Positions 1-8,336 are shown, counted from the first letter of the stretch. The stretch: DNA of 64,000 nt from Tranquillimonas rosea (GCF_900111315.1 NZ_FOGU01000012.1:47146-111145); one strand, 5' to 3'. The notes: generated by a model from the letters alone, not told the origin. Program-made: numbers and translations.

Positions 1-1
1 G

Positions 2-229
2 CAACGCGCCGCGCTCGAGTTGTTCGCCAGCGGCCGGACCTATGACGCCATCTGCTTCGACCTCGGGATCTCGCGCACCGCGCTGAAGAACCGGTTGCGC
101 GGCGCCCGGCGGGTGCTTAACGCCGAGACCAACACCGAGGCCGCGCAGCGGGCGCAGGAACGCGGGCTGCTCGGGACGGGCAGTTACTTGGGAATTACGT
201 CAGGTCTGCCGCGAAACGATCGGGACTGA
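2..229 (+). CDS. LuxR-family regulator, C-terminal HTH fragment (5' end outside window)
   Basis: Only the C-terminal 75 residues lie in the window and the frame is open to the left edge. The segment LFASGRTYDAICFDLGIS followed by RTALKNRLRGARRVLNA is a LuxR-type helix-turn-helix: the 'G-x-T/S-x-x-I' turn and the recognition helix are clear. The product would be a DNA-binding transcription factor of the LuxR/GerE superfamily. Whether it has an acyl-homoserine-lactone domain cannot be seen. The protein ends in a polar tail after the HTH. The truncation comes from the window boundary and is not evidence of a broken gene. Confidence 0.7.
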   Translation, partial: QRAALELFASGRTYDAICFDLGISRTALKNRLRGARRVLNAETNTEAAQRAQERGLLGTGSYLGITSGLPRNDRD

Positions 230-462
230 ATTCAACAAAGTGCATCAGGTATCCCGTGTAAATCTCTGAATAATAATCCGAATCCGGGATCATGCAGGAA
301 TGGCGCCGCGGGAAAATAGCCCCACGGGGCATCTTGCGGCGGGGCGGCGCATGTCGTTGAGGTATCAGCAGAGATTATAGCGTAATTTGTGCGATGCCAT
401 TCAAGACACGATTGAACGCCCCCGATCGCGGGGCGCGGGAGGGGTCTGTCGACTCCACCCCG

Positions 463-924
463 ATGACTTTCAGCAGCCCCGAGCGGTTGCGACAGACAAT
501 GGAGCGGTTGGCGGCCGTCTACATTTCGGCCCCCGCGACAGACCGGCGCGGCCGCGATGCGGCACTGTTCCGCTTTCACGTGGTGGGCAATCTCGTCCGG
601 CTGTCCGCGGCCAAGCGGAACTATCTGATCCTCGATGCGATCGTCCAAGCGGGCCGGAGCGAGACCTATCCCCATCTCGACGGGGTGGACCCGGTGGCCG
701 CGCCCTCCGAGCGGGATTTCCGCATCCCCCTGCCGGGAAGCGAGGTGTCGTATCTCGCCGATGGGAGCGCGGGCGGATCGGGCCTGCAGGTGATCGGGCC
801 GGGGGCCGCGGTCCGGGCGCTGAGGCGGCGCGAGCGTCAGCGCAAGCAGACGGCGCCACCCGTGCGCAGGGCCGCGGCGCGCCTGTCGTCCCGGCGGATA
901 GGAGGCCCGCGCGCCGAGGATTGA
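463..924 (+). CDS. Hypothetical protein, unrecognised
   Basis: This is a 153-residue reading frame with a plausible soluble core (FRFHVVGNLVRLSAAKRNYL then ILDAIVQAGRSETYPHL) and a strongly basic, Arg-rich C-terminus (about residues 115-150). I do not recognise the family. I prefer the ATG at 463, followed by TFSSPERLRQTMERL, because residues encoded upstream (from an ATG at 394) look non-coding, but no good ribosome binding site decides the start. The opposite strand is also open here, as often happens in this GC-rich DNA, but its translation is low-complexity and Arg/Pro-rich. The basic tail could bind nucleic acid (inference). Confidence 0.45.
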   Translation: MTFSSPERLRQTMERLAAVYISAPATDRRGRDAALFRFHVVGNLVRLSAAKRNYLILDAIVQAGRSETYPHLDGVDPVAAPSERDFRIPLPGSEVSYLADGSAGGSGLQVIGPGAAVRALRRRERQRKQTAPPVRRAAARLSSRRIGGPRAED

Positions 925-1076
925 CCGGGCGGCAGCGCGGCAATAGGCCTGTGTCGCGGCGATTGATGGCGTCAATCTTGTGCGCCCCGCGGGGCACCCG
1001 CACCGTATCTCATTCGTCCTGAACGCCCGGACTGACCGACCGCCGCTCGGCGGGGCGGTGGAACAGGAGGTTTGGC

Positions 1077-2009
1077 ATGACCGATACGCCGAGCGAAAAG
1101 CCCGCCGACAGCCGTGGCATGGCGGCGATGTGCGTGGCGATGGCGCTGTTGCCGGTGGGCGACGCGATCTCGAAGCTTCTGACCGACGTGGTGCCGCCCT
1201 TCGAGGTAACGCAGTGGCGGACGCTGGCGCAGGCGCTGTTCTTCGTTCCGATCGGCCTTGTCATGCGGCACCGCCTGCGTGGCTCGATCCTGTCGCTGCC
1301 GGCGCTGTTCTCGGGTGCGCTGATCGTGGTGGTGCTGTTCTGCCTGATCTCGGCGTTCCAGCACATGCCCATCGCCACGGCCATCGCGATCTTCTTCATC
1401 GAGCCGCTGTTGCTGACGCTCTTGGCCGGGCCGTTCCTGGGCGAGGTTGCGGGCCCGCGCCGCTATGCCGCCGTCGGGGTCGGGCTGATCGGCGCGCTGG
1501 TCGTGATCCGGCCGAACTTTGCCGTGTTCGGGCCGGTGGTGCTGCTGCCGGCGCTCGGGGCGCTGGCCTATGCGGCGAACATGATCGTGCTGCGGATCGC
1601 CACGCGCACCCGCTCGGCCGTCACCTTCCAGCTGGGCGCGACGTTCAGCGCGGCGGGGTTGCTCTTGGCGGCCGCGGCGGTGACCGCGCTGCGGGGCGGG
1701 AATCCGGCGACTCTTCTGGACGGGCCGGCCTGGGCGATGTGGGCGGTGCTGGCCGCAGGCGCTTTGGCGGCGCTGACCTTTCTTCTGCTGACGGTCGCGT
1801 TCAGCCAGACCGAGGCGAGCGTTCTGGCGCCGTTCCAGTATCTCGAGATCGTCGGCGCGACGATCGTGGGCTACGTCGTGTTCGGGGATTTCCCCGACGC
1901 GATGACGTGGCTCGGCACGGCGATCATCCTGGGATCGGGGATCTACGTGTTCCACCGCGAGCGGCGCACCGGGCACGAGCCCGAGCGCCGCCCGTCGGCC
2001 CGGCGCTGA
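1077..2009 (+). CDS. EamA-family (DMT superfamily) transporter
   Basis: The 310-residue membrane protein has the usual length and about ten hydrophobic segments of the drug/metabolite transporter superfamily, arranged as two EamA repeats (roughly residues 15-145 and 155-295). The first repeat shows the typical 'P.F..TQWRTLAQAL' helix, and the second ends with a 'GTAIILGSGIYVFHRE' helix followed by a basic cytoplasmic tail. An AGGAGG Shine-Dalgarno lies 6-7 bases before the ATG. The substrate cannot be predicted. It is a single gene convergent with fba, leaving only 7 bases between the two stop codons. Confidence 0.85.
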   Translation: MTDTPSEKPADSRGMAAMCVAMALLPVGDAISKLLTDVVPPFEVTQWRTLAQALFFVPIGLVMRHRLRGSILSLPALFSGALIVVVLFCLISAFQHMPIATAIAIFFIEPLLLTLLAGPFLGEVAGPRRYAAVGVGLIGALVVIRPNFAVFGPVVLLPALGALAYAANMIVLRIATRTRSAVTFQLGATFSAAGLLLAAAAVTALRGGNPATLLDGPAWAMWAVLAAGALAALTFLLLTVAFSQTEASVLAPFQYLEIVGATIVGYVVFGDFPDAMTWLGTAIILGSGIYVFHRERRTGHEPERRPSARR

Positions 2010-2016
2010 GCGCCGC

Positions 2017-3060
2017 TCAGGCCGTAGTGTAGCGACGCGACATCTCGCGCAGCGGCGCGGCGCGCAGGCGCTCGGCGTTGCCGGCGGTGCCGAACGCCTC
2101 GAACTTCTCGGTGCAGAGCTGCGTCACCGCCTTCATCGCCGGGCCCATGTACTTGCGCGGGTCGAACTCGCCGGGGGTCTCGCCCAGCGTGGTGCGGATC
2201 GCGGCGGTGATGGCGAGCCGGATGTCGGTGTCGATGTTTACCTTGCGCACGCCGTGGCGGATGCCGCGCCGGATCTCTTCCATCGGCACGCCCCAGGTCG
2301 GGCGGATCTCGCCGCCATGGGTGTTGATGATCTCGCACAGGTCCTGCGGGACCGAGGACGAGCCGTGCATCACGAGGTGCGTGTCGGGCAGGCGCTTGTG
2401 GATCGCCTCGATCACGTCCATCGCCAATACCTCGCCGTCGGGCTCGCGGGTGAACTTGTAGGCGCCGTGGCTGGTGCCCATCGCCACCGCCAGCGCGTCG
2501 ACGCCGGTGTCGGCGACGAAGCGTTCCGCCTCGTCGGGGTCGGTCAGGAGCTGGTCGTGGGACAGCTTTTCCGTGGCGCCGTGCCCGTCCTCCTGGTCGC
2601 CCATGCCGGTCTCGAGCGACCCCAGCACGCCCAACTCGCCCTCGACCGAGACGCCGGCCGCGTGGGCGATCTCGACCACCCGGCGGGTGATGGCGGCGTT
2701 GTAGGCATAGTCCGCCGGCGTGCTGCCGTCCTCCTTCAGCGAGCCGTCCATCATCACCGAGGTGAAGCCGTGCTGGATCGCGGTGACACAGGTTGCGACG
2801 TTGTTGCCGTGGTCGAGATGCACGCAGACCGGAATGTGCGGGTAAAGCTCGGTCAGGCCGTCCAGCAGCTTGGACAGGATCAGGTCGTTGGCATAGGCGC
2901 GGGCGCCGCGGCTCATCTGCAGGATCACGGGCGCGTCCGTCGCGTCGGCGGCGGCCATGATGGCGAGACCCTGTTCCATGTTGCTGATGTTGAAGGCGGG
3001 GACGCCGTACTCGTTCGCGGCGGCGTGGTCGAGCAGCTGGCGGAGCGTGATCCGGGCCAT
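2017..3060 (-). CDS. fba: Fructose/sedoheptulose-bisphosphate aldolase, class II (Calvin-type)
   Basis: This Zn-dependent class II aldolase condenses dihydroxyacetone phosphate with glyceraldehyde-3-phosphate. In the Calvin subtype it also accepts erythrose-4-phosphate, giving sedoheptulose-1,7-bisphosphate. The N-terminus [20 protein letters not shown] and the segment [20 protein letters not shown] are diagnostic of the CbbA-like type (347 aa, the usual length). [10 protein letters not shown] carries the catalytic Asp and a Zn-binding His, and further Zn ligands lie in the VSVEGELG and [10 protein letters not shown] regions. It starts 9 bases after fbp, so the two form one minus-strand operon. 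Its place beside the erythritol genes suggests a role in carbon from erythrose-4-phosphate or triose phosphates (inference). Confidence 0.92.
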   Translation of the reverse strand: MARITLRQLLDHAAANEYGVPAFNISNMEQGLAIMAAADATDAPVILQMSRGARAYANDLILSKLLDGLTELYPHIPVCVHLDHGNNVATCVTAIQHGFTSVMMDGSLKEDGSTPADYAYNAAITRRVVEIAHAAGVSVEGELGVLGSLETGMGDQEDGHGATEKLSHDQLLTDPDEAERFVADTGVDALAVAMGTSHGAYKFTREPDGEVLAMDVIEAIHKRLPDTHLVMHGSSSVPQDLCEIINTHGGEIRPTWGVPMEEIRRGIRHGVRKVNIDTDIRLAITAAIRTTLGETPGEFDPRKYMGPAMKAVTQLCTEKFEAFGTAGNAERLRAAPLREMSRRYTTA

Positions 3061-3069
3061 GGGGACCTC

Positions 3070-4092
3070 CTAGTCGGACAGGTAGCGAGAGATCAGGGCG
3101 ATTTCGTCCGCCGCCCCGAAGAAGAGCGGCGTTTTCTGGTGGGGCGTCTCGGGCACGAGGTCGAGGATCGGCCGAGTGCCGTCGGTGGCGGCGCCGCCGG
3201 CATGCTCCATCAGCAGGGCGATCGGCGCGGCCTCGTAGGCAAGGCGCAGGTGGCCGTGCGCGTATTTCGGTCGCGCGTCGGCGGGATAGAGAAAGGCGCC
3301 CCCGCGTTGCAGGATGCGGTGCAGGTCGCCCACGGCGGCGGCGATCCAGCGCATGTTCACGTCGCGCCCGCGCGGACCGTCGGCGCCGGCGAGGCAGTCG
3401 TCGACATAGGCGCGGAGGCCCGGCGCCCAGTGGCGATGGTTCGAGGCGTTGAAGGCGATCATCCCCGCCTCGGGGGCGATGCGGGCGCGCTCGGTGGTGA
3501 TGCGGTAGGTGCCGTCGGTGGGGTCGTGGGTCGCGATGGCGACGCCGTTGCCCAGCGTGACGCCCAGATCGACGCTGTGTCCAAAGCAGACATAACCCGC
3601 CGCGACCGCGTCGCGGCCGCGACGCAGGATCGTGTGACCGGCGGGGTAGACGCAGAACAGCAAGCCCAGCTGCGCGCCGATGCCGATGCTGCCCGATCCG
3701 TCGATCGGGTCGATGGCCACGTCGTAGGCGCCCTCGGGGTCGAGCGTGATCGGCACCGGCGCCTCTTCGGACAGGACCTGCGCGACGCTCGCGCCCGAGA
3801 GGGCGGCGAGCATGTGGTCGTGCGCCGCGGCGTCGAGCGCCTTCTGCCGGTCGCCGCTGTCGTTGTGGCCCGTGATCGCCTCGGGGTCGCCGGGCACGGC
3901 CCCGCGGGCCAGGCGCGCGGCCAGCGGCAGGGCGGCGTCGGCGATGCGCAGCACCAGCGCGACGAGCAGGGGATCGGCATCCGAGCGTGTGAAATGGTCC
4001 GAGAGCGAGGGAAGTTGCACCGCGCCGTCCGCGGGGAGCGTCAGCGGGGCCGCGGGATCGGGCAGGGCGGTCGCGCCGGCGGTGTCGCTCAT
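3070..4092 (-). CDS. fbp: Class I fructose-1,6-bisphosphatase-like phosphatase, divergent active-site motif
   Basis: The 340-residue protein is a sugar-bisphosphate 1-phosphatase of the FBPase class I fold. DVAIDPIDGSGSIGIGAQLG contains the metal-binding D-P-x-D-G-S motif. The C-terminal LAYEAAPIALL matches the class I signature with its catalytic Glu. The usual DPLDGSSNID is replaced by DPIDGSGSIG, so the 'NID' portion is lost. This marks a divergent paralogue that may prefer another bisphosphate. I start at the ATG at 4092, seven bases after a GGGAGG site, because five codons upstream (ATG at 4107) there is none. It is the first gene of the fbp-fba operon, divergent from deoR. Confidence 0.82.
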   Translation of the reverse strand: MSDTAGATALPDPAAPLTLPADGAVQLPSLSDHFTRSDADPLLVALVLRIADAALPLAARLARGAVPGDPEAITGHNDSGDRQKALDAAAHDHMLAALSGASVAQVLSEEAPVPITLDPEGAYDVAIDPIDGSGSIGIGAQLGLLFCVYPAGHTILRRGRDAVAAGYVCFGHSVDLGVTLGNGVAIATHDPTDGTYRITTERARIAPEAGMIAFNASNHRHWAPGLRAYVDDCLAGADGPRGRDVNMRWIAAAVGDLHRILQRGGAFLYPADARPKYAHGHLRLAYEAAPIALLMEHAGGAATDGTRPILDLVPETPHQKTPLFFGAADEIALISRYLSD

Positions 4093-4131
4093 GTCAGCCT
4101 CCCTCAAAGCTGCGGGAAGGTTTACACGACG

Positions 4132-4159
4132 TCACAGGATATCACAACATTAAATCACA
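4132..4159 (-). promoter_or_regulatory. Candidate DeoR operator: three TGTGA direct repeats
   Basis: In the 138-base space between the divergent fbp and deoR starts, the minus strand carries TGTGA three times (complements at 4132-4136, 4142-4146 and 4155-4159). The spacing is 10 and 13 bases, in an A/T-rich patch. Repeated short half-sites are typical of DeoR-family operators, and the site could control both directions. This is inferred from position and repetition only. Confidence 0.35.
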
Positions 4160-4230
4160 AAATAACATCATCGACGTTGCGAGCGTGGCGAGAAGTGTTA
4201 TATTCGGGATCAGGCAAGGGAGGCACCGAC

Positions 4231-4998
4231 GTGAGGCCGGAAGACCGCAGGCGGGAAATCATCGAGACGCTGATCGAAGAGGGCTCGGCCTCTCTCGACG
4301 CGCTCGCGACGCGTTTCGCGGTCTCGAAGATGACCATTCACCGCGATCTCGACGAGCTTGAGGCCGACGGTCTGCTGCGCAAGGTGCGCGGCGGCGCCAC
4401 AATCGAGGCCAGTGGCCAGTTCGAGAGCGATTTCCGCTATCGCGCGCGCCTCGCCTCGGACGAGAAGCGGCGGATCGCGGCGAAGGCGGCCGAGTTCGTC
4501 GAGCCGGGGATGAGCCTGATGCTGGACGACGGCTCGACCTCCGAGGCGCTGGCCCCGTTCCTGATCGAAAAGCGCCCGCTCACCGTGATCACCAACAGCC
4601 TCGCGCTGATGACGGCGCTGTCCGGGGCTGCGGGGATAGAGCTGCTGTCGCTGGGCGGGACCTATTCCGAGAAGTTCAACGGCTTCTTCGGGGTGCTGAC
4701 CGAGAACGCGCTGGCGGGGTTGCGGGCCGATGCCGTGCTGCTGTCGAGCTCGTCGATCAAGGGGCGTTCGGCCTTTCACCAGAACCAGGAGGTGCTGGCG
4801 GTGAAGCGGCGGATGATCGCGTCGTCCCAGCGGCGTTACCTGATGGCGGATCGGCAGAAGTTCGGGCGCACTGCGCTGCACCTGTTCGCCGATCTCAAGG
4901 AATTCGACGGTGTCGTCACCAATCGCGGTCTGCCCGAGGGCACGGACGAGGCGCTGCGGCAGGACGGCATCCCCCTATATTACGCAGAGGAGACGTGA
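4231..4998 (+). CDS. DeoR-family transcriptional regulator of the eryH-eryI operon
   Basis: The 255-residue regulator has an N-terminal winged HTH (about residues 3-58; LATRFAVSKMTIHRDLDELE is the DeoR HTH signature) and a C-terminal sugar-phosphate-sensing domain (residues 75-235; DDGSTSEAL, VITNSLALM, LLSLGGTY). GTG at 4231 is chosen because AGGGAGG lies eight bases upstream. Longer in-frame extension runs back through the fbp promoter and is unlikely. The stop overlaps the start of eryH by four bases (GTGA), so the genes are translationally coupled. In Brucella a deoR gene likewise precedes tpiA2-rpiB. It probably responds to a phosphorylated tetrose or triose (inference). Confidence 0.9.
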   Translation: MRPEDRRREIIETLIEEGSASLDALATRFAVSKMTIHRDLDELEADGLLRKVRGGATIEASGQFESDFRYRARLASDEKRRIAAKAAEFVEPGMSLMLDDGSTSEALAPFLIEKRPLTVITNSLALMTALSGAAGIELLSLGGTYSEKFNGFFGVLTENALAGLRADAVLLSSSSIKGRSAFHQNQEVLAVKRRMIASSQRRYLMADRQKFGRTALHLFADLKEFDGVVTNRGLPEGTDEALRQDGIPLYYAEET

Positions 4999-5762
4999 GC
5001 GTGGCAGAACAACAGGTCTGGATTGGCACCAGCTGGAAGATGAACAAAACGCTCGACGAGGCTATGCGCTTTGCCGACGGTCTGCGCGGCGTGTCGACCG
5101 ACCCGCGCATCCAGCCCTTCGTGATTCCGCCGTTCACGGCCGTGCGCGAGGTGAAGGCGGCGCTGGCCGGGGCGGACGTGAAGGTCGGCGCGCAGAACAT
5201 GCACTGGGCCGACGCGGGCGCATGGACGGGCGAGGTCTCGGCCCCGATGCTGACCGATTGTGGGCTCGACATCGTCGAGCTCGGGCACTCCGAGCGGCGC
5301 ACCCATTTCGGCGAGACCGACGAGACCGTCGGGCTCAAGACCGAGGCCGCGGTCCGGCACGGGCTGATCCCGCTGGTCTGCATCGGCGAACACGCCGAGG
5401 ACAAGGATGCGGGCCGGGCCGACGCCGTGCTGCGCGCGCAGGTCGAGGGGCTGGCCGCCCGGCTGTCTGAGGCGCAGAAGGCGCAGCCCGTCCTTCTGGC
5501 GTATGAGCCGGTCTGGGCGATCGGCGAGGGGGGAACCCCCGCGACGCCCGACTATGCCGAGGACCGGCACGGCCGTATCGCCGAGGTCGCGCAGGAGCTT
5601 TTCGGCCGCCGCGTTCCATGCCTTTACGGCGGCAGCGTCAACGCCGAGAATTGCGCCGAGCTGATCGTCCGCGATCACATCGACGGCCTCTTCATCGGGC
5701 GCGCGGCCTGGCAGGTCGAGGGCTATCTCGACATCCTCGACCGCTGCGCCGCCGTCATCTGA
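4995..5762 (+). CDS. eryH: D-3-tetrulose-4-phosphate isomerase (TpiA2/EryH), triosephosphate isomerase family
   Basis: This TIM-barrel isomerase (255 aa) keeps the catalytic set of triosephosphate isomerase: Asn and Lys in GTSWKMNKT, the His electrophile in ELGHSERR and the Glu base in [12 protein letters not shown], plus the phosphate-binding [11 protein letters not shown] near the C-terminus. The flexible loop 6 reads [10 protein letters not shown] instead of the canonical IGTGKTATP, as expected for an EryH-type paralogue rather than the housekeeping TpiA. In Brucella, EryH converts D-3-tetrulose-4-phosphate towards D-erythrulose/erythrose phosphates. Translation starts at a GTG overlapping the deoR stop. 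The gene is followed by eryI, as in Brucella and Rhizobium. Confidence 0.85.
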   Translation: MSVAEQQVWIGTSWKMNKTLDEAMRFADGLRGVSTDPRIQPFVIPPFTAVREVKAALAGADVKVGAQNMHWADAGAWTGEVSAPMLTDCGLDIVELGHSERRTHFGETDETVGLKTEAAVRHGLIPLVCIGEHAEDKDAGRADAVLRAQVEGLAARLSEAQKAQPVLLAYEPVWAIGEGGTPATPDYAEDRHGRIAEVAQELFGRRVPCLYGGSVNAENCAELIVRDHIDGLFIGRAAWQVEGYLDILDRCAAVI

Positions 5763-5790
5763 CCATTCCATCTCTGAAGGAGGATACACC

Positions 5791-6255
5791 ATGAAACTCG
5801 CAATCGCAGGCGACAGCGCCGGCGCCCCGCTGGCCACGGCCCTGATCGAACACTTCAGCGGCAAGGACGGCCTCGAGGTGACCGAGCTGAGCACGCCGCC
5901 CTCCGGCCAGTCCGAATTCTATGCCAACATGTCGGACCGGGTCTGCCAGGGCATCCTGGACGGCACCTATGACAAGGCGATCCTGTGCTGCGGCACCGGG
6001 ATCGGCGTCGCGATGTCGGCCAACAAGGTGCCGGGGATCCGCGCCGCGCAGACCCACGACACGTATTCCGCCGCCAAGGCGGCCACGTCGAACAACGCGC
6101 AGATCATCACGATGGGCGCGCGGGTCATCGGCAGCGAGCTGGCCAAGGACATCGCGGATGCCTTCCTGGGGAACGAATTCGATCCCAACGGCAAGTCGGC
6201 CGGCAACGTGAACGCCATCAACGAGGTCGACGCCAAGTACAACGCGACGGCCTGA
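5791..6255 (+). CDS. eryI: D-erythrose-4-phosphate isomerase (RpiB-like, EryI)
   Basis: This is a 154-residue LacAB/RpiB-family isomerase. The conserved [14 protein letters not shown] carries the catalytic Cys and oxyanion loop, and [19 protein letters not shown] the substrate-binding region. The N-terminus reads [12 protein letters not shown]. Ribose-5-phosphate isomerase B normally has an SDHAG motif here, and the His-to-Ser change fits the EryI subgroup rather than a pentose isomerase. In Brucella the enzyme forms D-erythrose-4-phosphate, the last step of erythritol catabolism. An AAGGAGG site sits eight bases before the ATG. It is the third gene of deoR-eryH-eryI and is followed by a strong terminator. 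Confidence 0.87.
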   Translation: MKLAIAGDSAGAPLATALIEHFSGKDGLEVTELSTPPSGQSEFYANMSDRVCQGILDGTYDKAILCCGTGIGVAMSANKVPGIRAAQTHDTYSAAKAATSNNAQIITMGARVIGSELAKDIADAFLGNEFDPNGKSAGNVNAINEVDAKYNATA

Positions 6256-6280
6256 CCGGGCCGGGCGATGCATGATCCTG

Positions 6281-6313
6281 CCGCCGCGGTCCGAACGGGC
6301 CGCGGCGGTTTTT
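6281..6313 (+). terminator. Rho-independent terminator after eryI
   Basis: A perfect 9-bp stem, CCGCCGCGG (6281-6289) with CCGCGGCGG (6300-6308), is followed directly by TTTTT (6309-6313). It lies 25 bases after the eryI stop. The convergent DeoR gene ends at 6321, so the hairpin may also stop transcription from the other side, although no T-run is present in that direction. Confidence 0.85.
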
Positions 6314-6320
6314 CGTTGTG

Positions 6321-7172
6321 CTACGCGGTCTCGACCGGGGCGACGACGACCTCGACGCCGGCACTCTGCATCGCGTCGAGCTGATCGGCCGCGATGCCGT
6401 CATCGACGATCACGGTGTCCACCTCGGCCAGCCGGCCCAGGCTGTGCAGGGCGCGGCGGTCGAACTTGGTATGATCCACCAGCAGCACGCGGCGCTCGGC
6501 GGTATCGAACATCGCGCGCTTGGTCTCGACCATGCCGGGGGACTGGTGAAAGATCATCCCGTCCATCACGGCGGCCATCGAAAAGAACAGCACGTCCGCG
6601 CGGAGCCGCCCGATCTCGCCCGTGGTCATGTGGCCCATGAAGGCGTTGCACCAGTTGTGGTACTCTCCCCCGAGGCCCAGCAGCGTGACGTTCCTCAGCG
6701 GCGAGATTTCGTTCATCAGCGTGAGCGAATTGGTGATGACAGTCAGCGGCGCCTTGTCCTGAAGCCCCGGCACCATTTGCAGCACGGTGGTGGAATCGTC
6801 GCAATAGATCGCCTGTCCCGGTTCCACGAAGGCGAGTGCGGCCTGCGCGATGGCGGCCTTTTCGGCGGCCTGGCGATTGGCGCGGTAGACGTCGCTGGAT
6901 TCGATCAGGCTGGTGGGGGCGGCGGACACGATGCCGCGTGACTTGCGCAGAAGGCCGCGGCTGACCAGCTCGTCCAGGTCGCGGTGCACCGTCATCAGGC
7001 TGATGCCAAAGCGTTCGGTGAGATCCTCGATCCGCATAGAGCCCTCGGCCATCACCGCCTCGGTGATCTGCTTGCGGCGGGCTAGCTGCCGGGCCTGCCG
7101 GCTGTCGCCGGGCACGGGTTCCTCCATCAGCCGTTCGACGGCGGGATCGGGGAACTGCCTTGCCTCGGTCAT
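6321..7172 (-). CDS. DeoR-family transcriptional regulator (second)
   Basis: The 283-residue regulator has the DeoR winged HTH at about residues 32-88 (LTERFGISLMTVHRDLDELV) and a C-terminal DeoRC sensor domain (CDDSTTVLQMV, VITNSLTLMNEI, DHTKFDRRALHSL). It differs from the first DeoR protein by a roughly 30-residue polar N-terminal extension. The start at 7172 has no clear ribosome binding site, and an ATG 15 codons in is an alternative. It is the last gene of the minus-strand DUF2291-ATPase-permease-binding protein operon and so probably regulates that transporter. Brucella ery loci carry only one DeoR gene, so two here point to two inducers (inference). Confidence 0.88.
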   Translation of the reverse strand: MTEARQFPDPAVERLMEEPVPGDSRQARQLARRKQITEAVMAEGSMRIEDLTERFGISLMTVHRDLDELVSRGLLRKSRGIVSAAPTSLIESSDVYRANRQAAEKAAIAQAALAFVEPGQAIYCDDSTTVLQMVPGLQDKAPLTVITNSLTLMNEISPLRNVTLLGLGGEYHNWCNAFMGHMTTGEIGRLRADVLFFSMAAVMDGMIFHQSPGMVETKRAMFDTAERRVLLVDHTKFDRRALHSLGRLAEVDTVIVDDGIAADQLDAMQSAGVEVVVAPVETA

Positions 7173-7261
7173 TGTCGGTGCCGTCTCCGGTTGGGCCGCT
7201 TTCGTGCGGGGCCGGTCCTTCGGGGAAGGCCGCGGCGCGCGGCGCTCGCCGAAGGGCCGAT

Positions 7262-7289
7262 GCGGGGCGCCCGCGACGAGGCGCCCCGC
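7262..7289 (-). other. Intercistronic hairpin after the first binding-protein gene
   Basis: A perfect 10-bp stem, GCGGGGCGCC (7262-7271) and GGCGCCCCGC (7280-7289), with an 8-base loop lies 7 bases after the stop of the binding-protein gene on the minus strand. There is no T-run, so it is more likely an mRNA 3'-end stabiliser or attenuating element than a full terminator. Confidence 0.6.
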
Positions 7290-7296
7290 GACAATG

Positions 7297-8259
7297 TTAC
7301 GACTGTCCGTCCATGACGAAAGGCGCGGAATACTGATCGACGTTGTCGGGCGTGATCAGGCTGCAGTCAAACAGTTGCTTCTCGGCATCCGCGCCGGTCT
7401 CGCCGGTCTGGATGAAGTTGTCGGCCTGGCGCACAGCCTCTTCCGAGAACACCGCGACGGGCTGGAGCACCGAATAGGCCAGCTCGCCGGCCTTGATCGC
7501 GTCCACCGCGTCGGGCGACCCGTCGAAGCCGCCGACGACCACGTCGCCCAGCTTGCCGGCTTCCTTCAGCGCCGCGATCGCGCCGAGCGCCATCTCGTCG
7601 TTGCCGCTGATGATGCCGTCGACATCGGGGTTCGCCTGCAGCATCGACTGGGTCTTGTTGTAGCCCTGGGTGCGGTCCCAGTTGGCCACGTCCTCGGCCG
7701 CCTTGGTCAGGTCGGGATACTGGCTCAGCACCGTCTCGTAGCCGTTCGAGCGGGTCTGCGCGTTGTTGTCCGACGGCGCGCCGAACAGTTCGAGGTAGGA
7801 GCCTTCGCTGCCCATCTCCTCGGCCCAGTACTGCGCGCCGAGCGCGGCGCCCTGGGCGTTGTTCGACACGAGCTGTGCCTTGGCGAGGCCGGATTCGTTG
7901 ATCTCGGCGTTGACGAGGATCACCGGGATGTCGGCGTTGATCGCCTTGCGCACCGCGCCGATCGAGCCTTCGGCGTCGGCGGGGTCGAGGATGATCGCCG
8001 CCGCCTGGTTGGTGATGGCGGTGTCGATCAGGTTGCTTTCGGTGTTGGTGTCGCCCTTGTGCGCCGAGACGTTGGCGCTGTAGCCGAGCTCTTCGGCGGT
8101 GGCCTTGGCGACCTCGCCCTCGGTGAACCAGTAGGGGTTCGAGGGATCGTTGACGATGATCGTCATCAGACCCTTGTCCTGTGCCAGCGCGCTGCCGGCG
8201 AACAGCGAGGTGGCGGCGACAGACGCGGTGAGCGCCATGAGTGTTCTTCTGGTGACCAT
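7297..8259 (-). CDS. eryG: Sugar ABC transporter periplasmic binding protein (erythritol type, EryG-like)
   Basis: This 320-residue binding protein has a Sec signal peptide (LMALTASVAATSLFAGSALA, cleavage after SALA-Q at about residue 26) and a type I periplasmic-binding (RbsB) fold. The segments MTIIVNDPSNPYWFTEGEVA, ADIPVILVNAEIN and GIISGNDEMALGAIAAL are typical of pentose/polyol binders of the CUT2 class. It sits with a CUT2 permease and ATPase and next to ery genes, so erythritol is the likely ligand (inference; other polyols are possible). A GGGAGG site precedes the ATG. The coding region is bracketed by stable hairpins on both sides. Confidence 0.87.
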   Translation of the reverse strand: MVTRRTLMALTASVAATSLFAGSALAQDKGLMTIIVNDPSNPYWFTEGEVAKATAEELGYSANVSAHKGDTNTESNLIDTAITNQAAAIILDPADAEGSIGAVRKAINADIPVILVNAEINESGLAKAQLVSNNAQGAALGAQYWAEEMGSEGSYLELFGAPSDNNAQTRSNGYETVLSQYPDLTKAAEDVANWDRTQGYNKTQSMLQANPDVDGIISGNDEMALGAIAALKEAGKLGDVVVGGFDGSPDAVDAIKAGELAYSVLQPVAVFSEEAVRQADNFIQTGETGADAEKQLFDCSLITPDNVDQYSAPFVMDGQS

Positions 8260-8296
8260 TGGTGTCCTCCCTTTTGGGTCAGTCAGATGAAGGGAA

Positions 8297-8322
8297 CCGG
8301 CGGCGGTGACCTCCGCCGCCGG
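8297..8322 (-). other. Intercistronic hairpin before the first binding-protein gene
   Basis: A perfect 10-bp stem, CCGGCGGCGG (8297-8306) and CCGCCGCCGG (8313-8322), with a 6-base loop lies between the permease stop (8337) and the binding-protein start (8259). No T-run follows. It may separate differential decay of the permease and binding-protein parts of the transcript. Confidence 0.6.
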
Positions 8323-8336
8323 CCTCGCGGAGTGCG

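Noticed and set aside
2254..4998. Plus-strand open frame running through fba and fbp into deoR
   Set aside because: The part before 4231 is antisense to two enzyme genes and lacks family features. The deoR start is fixed by a good ribosome binding site.
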